From positions 1-12,038 of the forward strand of contig JAIRTF010000005.1 of the NCBI GenBank assembly GCA_031255075.1: a DNA stretch of 12,038 nt, given 5' to 3'. The DNA comes from Bifidobacteriaceae bacterium (GTDB taxonomy: Bacteria; Actinomycetota; Actinomycetes; Actinomycetales; WQXJ01). Each line of letters starts with the position of its first letter. The first letter of the stretch is position 1. Under the pieces are notes generated by a model. That model searched no databases. It was not told the origin of the DNA and was given only the letters and a program-made list of their open reading frames with translations. Shown here in pieces: positions 7,767-12,038 of the stretch. Made by a program: the position numbers and the translations under genes.

Positions 7767-8589
7767 GAGTCTCACCTCCCGGGCGCAGAATCGATTCCGG
7801 CGTGGTGGAAGATGTCGCCAGGGTGAAGTTCTCCGGTCCATCCAGTTTGCGCTCCAACAACCGCAGCACCCGGGTGGTTGTGAACGTCAACACCAGGTAG
7901 ATGGCCGCGATCAGCATGTAGACCGGGAACGTCTCATAGGAAATCCCGGCAATGGTCTTGCCTTGGAAGTACAACTCGGCGGTGCCAATCACCATCAGCA
8001 CCGAGGTGTCCTTGATGTTGATCACGAACTCGTTGCCGGTGGCGGGCAGAATGTTGCGAATCGTTTGCGGCAGCACCACAGACCGCATGGTGGCCCAATG
8101 GCTCATGCCGACAGCTTTGGCGGCTTCCGTTTGACCTGGGTCAACGGCTTGGATACCGCCGCGAACAATCTCCGCCATGTAGGCGCCGGTGTTGATCGAA
8201 ACCACCAGCAGGCCGGCGTGCAACACGTTCAGGCTGATGCCAAACGCCATGTCCAACCCAAAGTAGACAACCATCGCCTGGACCATCATGGGGGTGCCGC
8301 GGAACACCTCAATGTAGATCGCCAACAGCGCGTTGACCAGCGTCAAGACGATCCGTCTGAACAAGCCTCCCGAATGGGCGTCACGCGGAATGGTGCGGAT
8401 GGCGCCAATCGCCAAGCCAATACCAATGCCAACTATCGTGCCCGTCAGGGCCAACAGCATGGTGACGCCCACGCCCTTGAGCAGCCAAGGCCAGTATTCG
8501 CGAAGGATGTCCCATACCTGGATGAAGAACCCGTCGTCGCCATCGGCCGCCAAAACGGCTACGGCCCCGGCTACCGCTGACGTGTTCAT
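7747..8589 (-). CDS. Polar amino acid ABC transporter permease
   Basis: The product has 280 residues and forms the membrane channel of the importer. Hydrophobic segments lie at about 36-63, 80-95, 101-117, 121-136, 192-203 and 222-238, as expected for the His/Glu/Gln/Arg permease family. The typical YIEVFRGTP motif is at 92-100. The cytoplasmic EAA loop, which contacts the ATPase, is at 155-185 (EAAKAVGMSHWATMRSVVLP and onward). The last 30 residues, after the usual family end, are polar and poorly conserved; they overlap the ATPase ribosome site and start. The ATG at 8589 overlaps the upstream stop as ATGA (8586-8589). Only a weak purine stretch precedes it, so translational coupling to the binding-protein gene is likely. 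One permease gene is present, so a homodimer is the simplest assembly. Confidence 0.94.
   Translation of the reverse strand: MNTSAVAGAVAVLAADGDDGFFIQVWDILREYWPWLLKGVGVTMLLALTGTIVGIGIGLAIGAIRTIPRDAHSGGLFRRIVLTLVNALLAIYIEVFRGTPMMVQAMVVYFGLDMAFGISLNVLHAGLLVVSINTGAYMAEIVRGGIQAVDPGQTEAAKAVGMSHWATMRSVVLPQTIRNILPATGNEFVINIKDTSVLMVIGTAELYFQGKTIAGISYETFPVYMLIAAIYLVLTFTTTRVLRLLERKLDGPENFTLATSSTTPESILRPGGETLAGRSR
7772..7780 (-). promoter_or_regulatory. Strong ribosome binding site GGGAGGTGA for a TTG start
   Basis: GGGAGGTGA on the minus strand is followed by GACTC and TTG (7766-7764), inside the 3' end of the permease gene. It is the best Shine-Dalgarno match in the window and is the reason for preferring the TTG start of the ATPase. 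Confidence 0.7.
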
Positions 8590-9416
8590 CCGTCGCCCGG
8601 CTGGTCTTTCACGGCCTGCTCCATCAGCTGTTCACGCTTTTCCTGCGGGATTTCAGCCAAGGCCTTGTTGATCTCGCCCGTCAACTCGGAGCCCTTCGGC
8701 AAGCCAATCGCGATTGATGTCTCCAGGCCCTGCACCTTGAAGCCCTTGCCTTCAGGGAAGGCCAAGAACGTCAGGTCGGGGTTGCCGGCCACGGCGGATA
8801 GCGCACCAGGCCGTTCGGAGACGTAGCCGTCAACTTTGCCGGATTTGACGGCAATGATCATGGTTGAGAAATCTTCCAGGGCGGTCTGCTTGTCCACTCC
8901 GGGGATTTGATCCAGGAACACGTCGTAGTGGACGGTGGACAGCTGACCGGTGATCTTGGCGCCGCGGAGATCTTCCAAGCTCTTGGCGCCAGCCCACTTC
9001 GAATCCTTCTTGACCACCACCACAATGTCTGAGGCGTAGTACGGATCAGAGAAGTCAATGGCTTTCTTGCGTTCATCGGTTGGGGTCATACCGGCCACAA
9101 TCATGTCGATCTTGCCGGATTCCAAAGCCGGGATCAGCCCATCCCAGGTGATCTTGACCACCACCAGGTCGCGGCCCAGTTTTTCGGCGACGGCTTTGGC
9201 CATTTGCACGTCATAGCCGCCGGCCCAGCCGCCGCCTTCAATTGGTACGGCGCCGTTGGAGTTGTCTTTCTGGGTCCAGTTGAATGGCGCGTAGGCGGCT
9301 TCCATGCCGACCCGCAGGGGGCCATCACCATCCGATTTGTCTTTGGAACCGCAGGCCGCGAGGGTCAGCGGCACGGCCAGCGCCAGCAGGGCGGCCAAGG
9401 CGGGGATCTTTTTCAC
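8586..9416 (-). CDS. Amino acid ABC transporter substrate-binding lipoprotein
   Basis: The product has 276 residues from GTG 9416, which has GGAAGGA eight bases upstream and opens directly into a lipoprotein signal: VKK, a hydrophobic core, and lipobox L19-A-A-C22. A start at ATG 9566 would put 50 basic residues before the signal and is rejected. The mature protein is a family 3 periplasmic-binding-type fold (SBP_bac_3): RVGMEAAYAPFNW (35-47), GYDVQMAKAVAEKLG (67-81), TPTDERKKAIDFSDPYY (111-127, containing the Arg and Asp region that usually binds the ligand alpha-groups) and GYVSERP (197-203). It captures an amino acid outside the membrane and hands it to the permease. The NGAVPIEG segment (54-61) is, from memory, shared with importers of low-GC Gram-positives. 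Substrate is not assignable from sequence; polar or cationic amino acids are likely. Confidence 0.94.
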   Translation of the reverse strand: MKKIPALAALLALAVPLTLAACGSKDKSDGDGPLRVGMEAAYAPFNWTQKDNSNGAVPIEGGGWAGGYDVQMAKAVAEKLGRDLVVVKITWDGLIPALESGKIDMIVAGMTPTDERKKAIDFSDPYYASDIVVVVKKDSKWAGAKSLEDLRGAKITGQLSTVHYDVFLDQIPGVDKQTALEDFSTMIIAVKSGKVDGYVSERPGALSAVAGNPDLTFLAFPEGKGFKVQGLETSIAIGLPKGSELTGEINKALAEIPQEKREQLMEQAVKDQPGDG

Positions 9417-9424
9417 TGGTTTGG

Positions 9425-9431
9425 TCCTTCC
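9425..9431 (-). promoter_or_regulatory. Ribosome binding site GGAAGGA of the binding-protein gene
   Basis: GGAAGGA on the minus strand lies eight bases before GTG 9416. It decides between this start and the upstream in-frame ATG. Confidence 0.7.
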
Positions 9432-9458
9432 GGTGCGGTCCAGTTTCGTCCCAGTGAG

Positions 9459-9464
9459 ATTATC
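9459..9464 (-). promoter_or_regulatory. Possible -10 box GATAAT for the amino acid importer operon
   Basis: GATAAT on the minus strand lies 43 bases before GTG 9416, the most AT-rich point of the 204-base gap 9417-9620. It would give a leader of about 35 bases. No good -35 hexamer is visible at 16-18 bases, so this is weak. I see no riboswitch or leader peptide here. Confidence 0.3.
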
Positions 9465-9572
9465 AGGCGCCACAGCCCCTGTTCGCCCCGAGTAGGCGGC
9501 TCGGACCGAACCGTGGACGCGCCTAGGAGTCCGATGCCGCGCCGGCCGGCAGCCCAAGACGGCCACCGCCCA

Positions 9573-9605
9573 GGGCCCAATGCCGCCAGGATCTGGCTGG
9601 GGCCC
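9573..9605 (-). terminator. Nested GC-rich hairpin downstream of the adenylyltransferase-like gene
   Basis: GCCAG-GAT-CTGGC (9585-9597) forms an inner stem, flanked by two GGGCCC blocks (9573-9578 and 9600-9605) that can pair around it. It begins 16 bases past the minus-strand stop at 9621. There is no T-run, so it is a plausible but unproven transcription end signal. Confidence 0.35.
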
Positions 9606-9620
9606 GCGTCTGAAAGAGTT

Positions 9621-10493
9621 CTACAGGTAGGTCCTGACCCACACCGTAATGCGGCGGTCAGTGGCCTCCGGATAGTCCAAAGCCCAGCATTGAGCAGCCT
9701 GAATACCCAGAATTCGGAATTGATCCATAGTTTCCACCAGGGCGCGTTTGGCACCGGCCGGGTCAAGCGGCGCCATAGCGGCGGACAGATGGGCCACGAA
9801 CCGCTCCCCCGCCCAATCCTCAAGGTGCCGCCCGTCCCAATAGGTGTCAACGTCTCCGCCGCGCCGGGATTTGGTGATCCAAGCTTGGACTTGGACCATG
9901 GCGTCTTTCATCGGGCCGTCAATCAGCCGCCGGGCAGACCAAATCTCACCCCGTTTGAGCCAACGCACGGCCCGCGGCACATCCACCCAGAAACGGGACA
10001 CCAACTCGGCGAACTCTTCCTGGGATGGCCGGCCGGAACGGCCGGCTGGTGATTCGCCACCCAGGGAGGCCAACTGATCGGGTACCGGGCCACCGGCTTT
10101 GAGGACTGTCAACGGGCCGCCCACCATGTCCGTCAAGACCCGTTTGGCTGGGGCACTCAAAGTCTCCACGGCGCCGGGGGCCAGAACGGTGAGGGTCAGC
10201 TGGACGGCGTTGTCCAACATGATGCGAACCACCGGAAGCTCTGGGAACGAACGGTCCACAGCTGCCACCCAAGGGCGTCCCAAAGAACTCAACCAAGCGT
10301 TTGAACTTAGCAATTCGTCTGGGCTGTCAGTGAACAACAGGAGGTTCAGATCAGCTGACTCATCTGGTTCGGCTCCGGCCCGCGAACCAACCACGGCGGC
10401 GCCGATGATCGCCTCGGAGTCAGTTACCAGCGGGGCAAGCTGAGTCAATATGTCTTCATAGGTGTTGGGCACGGTCAAGACCCTACCGGACAT
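9621..10493 (-). CDS. Aminoglycoside 6-adenylyltransferase-like nucleotidyltransferase, probably with altered active site
   Basis: The product has 290 residues, the usual length of the ANT(6)/AadK family. That family transfers AMP from ATP to streptomycin-type aminoglycosides. The N-terminal fold keeps VVGSRAGAEPDESADLNLLLF (34-54), with G36-S37-R38 in the nucleotide-binding position. The C-terminal helical part matches the family closely: FWVDVPRAVRWLKRGEIWSA (168-187), LIDGPMKDAMVQVQAW (190-205), LEDW (224-227), and an ending FRILGIQAAQCWALDYP before R281-ITVWVR. Two of the usual three acidic metal ligands appear changed: D-x-D reads D48-L-N50, and the Asp of the family IDLT motif is Q98 (AVQLTLTVL). 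Resistance activity should therefore not be assumed. No ribosome site precedes ATG 10493; GTG 10472 with TAGGG eight bases upstream is an alternative. It is alone in its unit, divergent from the GH13 gene. Confidence 0.85.
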   Translation of the reverse strand: MSGRVLTVPNTYEDILTQLAPLVTDSEAIIGAAVVGSRAGAEPDESADLNLLLFTDSPDELLSSNAWLSSLGRPWVAAVDRSFPELPVVRIMLDNAVQLTLTVLAPGAVETLSAPAKRVLTDMVGGPLTVLKAGGPVPDQLASLGGESPAGRSGRPSQEEFAELVSRFWVDVPRAVRWLKRGEIWSARRLIDGPMKDAMVQVQAWITKSRRGGDVDTYWDGRHLEDWAGERFVAHLSAAMAPLDPAGAKRALVETMDQFRILGIQAAQCWALDYPEATDRRITVWVRTYL

Positions 10494-10512
10494 AGCGGTG
10501 CCCGCAGCCCGT

Positions 10513-10551
10513 TTGACATGACTTTGGTGAGCCTGACGGAAGGCCTAGGCC
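10513..10551 (+). promoter_or_regulatory. Divergent intergenic control region: consensus TTGACA and palindrome GGCCTAGGCC
   Basis: The 79-base gap 10494-10572 holds a perfect -35 hexamer TTGACA (10513-10518) on the plus strand, facing the GH13 gene. No recognisable -10 lies 16-18 bases on. A perfect 10-base palindrome GGCCTAGGCC (10542-10551) lies just before the GH13 ribosome site, where a repressor could act. Sugar-utilisation genes of this type are often LacI-family controlled, but this palindrome does not look like a typical LacI operator. Confidence 0.35.
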
Positions 10552-10558
10552 ACCCCAT

Positions 10559-10564
10559 GGGAGG
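10559..10564 (+). promoter_or_regulatory. Ribosome binding site GGGAGG of the GH13 gene
   Basis: GGGAGG is followed by an eight-base spacer and ATG 10573. It supports this start. Confidence 0.75.
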
Positions 10565-10572
10565 ATCTCTGA

Positions 10573-12038
10573 ATGGTTTTGGCAGGACAACACGATTGGT
10601 GGCGCACAGCCGCCGTGTATCAGATCTATCCACGCTCCTTCGCGGACGCCAACGGCGACGGGATTGGTGACTTGCGGGGCGTGACCTCGCGGGTGGACTA
10701 CTTGGCGGAGCTCGGGGTTGATGCCGTCTGGCTATCACCCTTCTACCCCTCAGCTTTGGCAGATGGCGGCTATGACGTTGACGATTACCGGGCCGTGGAC
10801 CCGCGCATCGGCACGTTGGAGGATTTCCGGCAGTTGGTTTACGCCCTGCACGCAGCCGCCATCCGGCTGATCGTGGACATTGTGCCCAACCACACCGGCT
10901 CCGGTCACAAGTGGTTTCAGGAGGCGCTGGCCTCACCGCCCGGTTCGCCGGCCCGCGGACGCTATGTGTTTTTGGACGGGATTGGGCCGGACCGCAGCCA
11001 GCCGCCCTCAGATTGGACTGCTGCTTTTGGTGGTTCGGCTTGGGAACCGGTCGGTGACGGCCAGTTCTACTTCCACCAGTTTGCCCGCGAACAGCCTGAT
11101 CTGAACTGGTCCAACCCAGAGGTCAGAGCCGATTTTCTGAAGACCCTGCGGTTTTGGGCAGACCTAGGTGTGGACGGCTTCCGGGTTGATGTGGCCATGA
11201 CATTGGCCAAGGACCTGTCAGCCCAGCCGCTGCCCTCAGCCGCCCAGTTGGCGGCGGCTGGCACCGGACCGGATCACCCCTACGTGGACCGGGATGAGGT
11301 CCATGAAATCTTCCGCGACTGGCGGGAAGTATTCAACAGCTACGACCCGCCGCTGACAGCTGTTGGCGAAGTGTGGGTTGAATCACCGGAGCGGCGGGCC
11401 CTGTACGCCCGCTCTTCAGAGCTGGGCCAAGCGTTCAACTTTGACCTGCTGCGGGCTGATTGGACCCCGGCGGCTTTCCGTCACGTTGTCACCACCAACC
11501 TTGATTTGGCGGCCCGGTCCGGGTCCAGTTCAACTTGGGTGTTCTCCAACCATGATGTGATTCGGGCGGCCTCCCGTCTCAGTTTGCCTTCAGCCGGTGG
11601 TGGGGATTCCAACTCGCACCGTGATGAGGCTTGGCTGGTGACCGGCGGTCAATCGCCCCCGGCGCGGACTGCCTCAGGTCTGTCCAGAGCCCGGGCGGCG
11701 GCTCTGTTCATGCTGGCTTTGCCCGGTTCGGCTTATCTGTACCAGGGTGAGGAGTTGGGCTTGCCGGAGGTGGTGGAGATTCCGCCTGAGGCTCGTCAGG
11801 ACCCAACCTTCTTCCGTTCCGGTGGAACCGCCGTAGGGCGCGATGGCGCGCGCGTGCCTTTGCCGTGGACGCCGAGCGGCCCTTCGTTTGGCTTTGGCGC
11901 CGGACCAGCCCATCTGCCGCAACCGGCTTGGTTTGCCGAATACGCCGCCTCTACCCAGGCCGGCGTGCCGGGTTCCACTTTGGAGTTCTACCGGCAGGCC
12001 TTGGCGCTGCGCGCCCCGCTCCGGGCCGATGAACACCT
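10573..12038 (+). CDS. GH13 alpha-glucosidase / oligo-1,6-glucosidase (partial, 3' end off window)
   Basis: 488 full codons are visible with no stop. The enzyme should release glucose from the non-reducing end of alpha-linked oligosaccharides in the cytoplasm; there is no signal peptide. The N-terminus DWWRTAAVYQIYPRSFAD (8-25) and the GDGIGDL calcium-type loop (about 28-34) are typical of the alpha-glucosidase branch. Conserved regions are present: DIVPNHT (102-108), GFRVDVA with nucleophile D206, VGEVW with acid/base E266, and FSNHD with transition-state stabiliser D328. The YQGEELGLPE segment is also in place. The overall layout resembles actinobacterial subfamily 30 enzymes. The residue after the nucleophile is Val, which in well-studied relatives goes with alpha-1,6 activity; subfamily 30 also carries Val, so this does not settle specificity. 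Met at 209 replaces a His that I recall in many relatives. The C-terminal beta-domain lies beyond the window. It is transcribed away from the other genes, with its own ribosome site. Confidence 0.95.
   Translation, partial: MVLAGQHDWWRTAAVYQIYPRSFADANGDGIGDLRGVTSRVDYLAELGVDAVWLSPFYPSALADGGYDVDDYRAVDPRIGTLEDFRQLVYALHAAAIRLIVDIVPNHTGSGHKWFQEALASPPGSPARGRYVFLDGIGPDRSQPPSDWTAAFGGSAWEPVGDGQFYFHQFAREQPDLNWSNPEVRADFLKTLRFWADLGVDGFRVDVAMTLAKDLSAQPLPSAAQLAAAGTGPDHPYVDRDEVHEIFRDWREVFNSYDPPLTAVGEVWVESPERRALYARSSELGQAFNFDLLRADWTPAAFRHVVTTNLDLAARSGSSSTWVFSNHDVIRAASRLSLPSAGGGDSNSHRDEAWLVTGGQSPPARTASGLSRARAAALFMLALPGSAYLYQGEELGLPEVVEIPPEARQDPTFFRSGGTAVGRDGARVPLPWTPSGPSFGFGAGPAHLPQPAWFAEYAASTQAGVPGSTLEFYRQALALRAPLRADEH

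Noticed and set aside
7767..7841. In-frame ATG 7841 for the ABC ATPase
   Set aside because: It would overlap the permease by 95 bases and give a basic leader not seen in the family. TTG 7766 has a near-perfect ribosome site.
7963..8580. Plus-strand open frames opposite the ABC permease, also 7224-7826 and 9204-10052
   Set aside because: The opposite strand carries proteins with complete family motifs; these frames are His/Gln-rich shadows with no ribosome site or recognisable domain.
9417..9566. In-frame ATG 9566 upstream of the binding-protein gene
   Set aside because: It would put about 50 residues before a textbook lipoprotein signal. GTG 9416 has a good ribosome site and begins directly at the signal peptide.
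9421..9620. Riboswitch, T-box or leader peptide upstream of the amino acid importer
   Set aside because: I found no conserved T-box core, no ordered stem set and no short frame with a ribosome site; only a weak -10-like element and a GC-rich hairpin are visible.
10475..10936. Minus-strand open frame of about 153 codons
   Set aside because: It is antisense to the start of the GH13 gene, whose catalytic regions are intact, and overlaps the adenylyltransferase-like gene start.
1..12038. Mobile element, CRISPR array or phage island
   Set aside because: No transposase or integrase motifs, no regularly spaced repeats, and no shift in base composition or codon use along the window.

Overview
The window is GC-rich DNA with long open frames, strong third-position G/C bias, GTG and TTG starts, and strong GGGAG-type ribosome binding sites. 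Together with the protein families seen (variant leucine-rich repeat protein, PASTA protein, actinobacterial-type GH13 alpha-glucosidase) this points to an actinobacterium. I cannot place it to genus. The coding is dense: no stretch above about 205 bases lacks a gene, and I see no tRNA, rRNA, CRISPR array, insertion sequence or prophage gene.

From the right edge leftward there are four transcription blocks. (1) A plus-strand GH13 alpha-glucosidase starts at 10573 and runs off the right edge. (2) Divergent to it, a minus-strand gene (10493 to 9621) encodes an aminoglycoside 6-adenylyltransferase-like protein whose acidic active-site residues look partly lost. (3) A minus-strand polar amino acid ABC importer operon runs from 9416 to 6918: substrate-binding lipoprotein, permease, ATPase. 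Its genes overlap by 4 and about 20 bases. (4) A minus-strand cell-surface operon starts at 6787 and leaves the left edge. It encodes a tail-anchored variant leucine-rich-repeat protein, a single-pass PASTA plus NPCBM-like protein with a long Pro-rich cytoplasmic tail, and a very large secreted or anchored protein (at least 1598 residues, no stop in the window).

The large protein is modular. It has a signal or anchor segment, degenerate beta-domains, an Ig-like domain, a long secreted beta-rich region, a von Willebrand factor A domain with an intact MIDAS site, a CARDB-like domain, and an SGNH-hydrolase-like domain. In the last, the catalytic positions I can align by eye are replaced (Ser to Gly, Asn to Glu, probably His to Ala).

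The surface operon is the best candidate for something undescribed. The three genes are locked together by GTGA and ATGA overlaps. They combine a cytoplasmic helical-repeat module, a membrane-spanning PASTA/carbohydrate-binding-like sensor without a kinase, and a giant adhesin-like protein with a probably dead hydrolase domain. I infer a membrane complex that senses or binds envelope polymers or host glycans. No function is demonstrated by the sequence.
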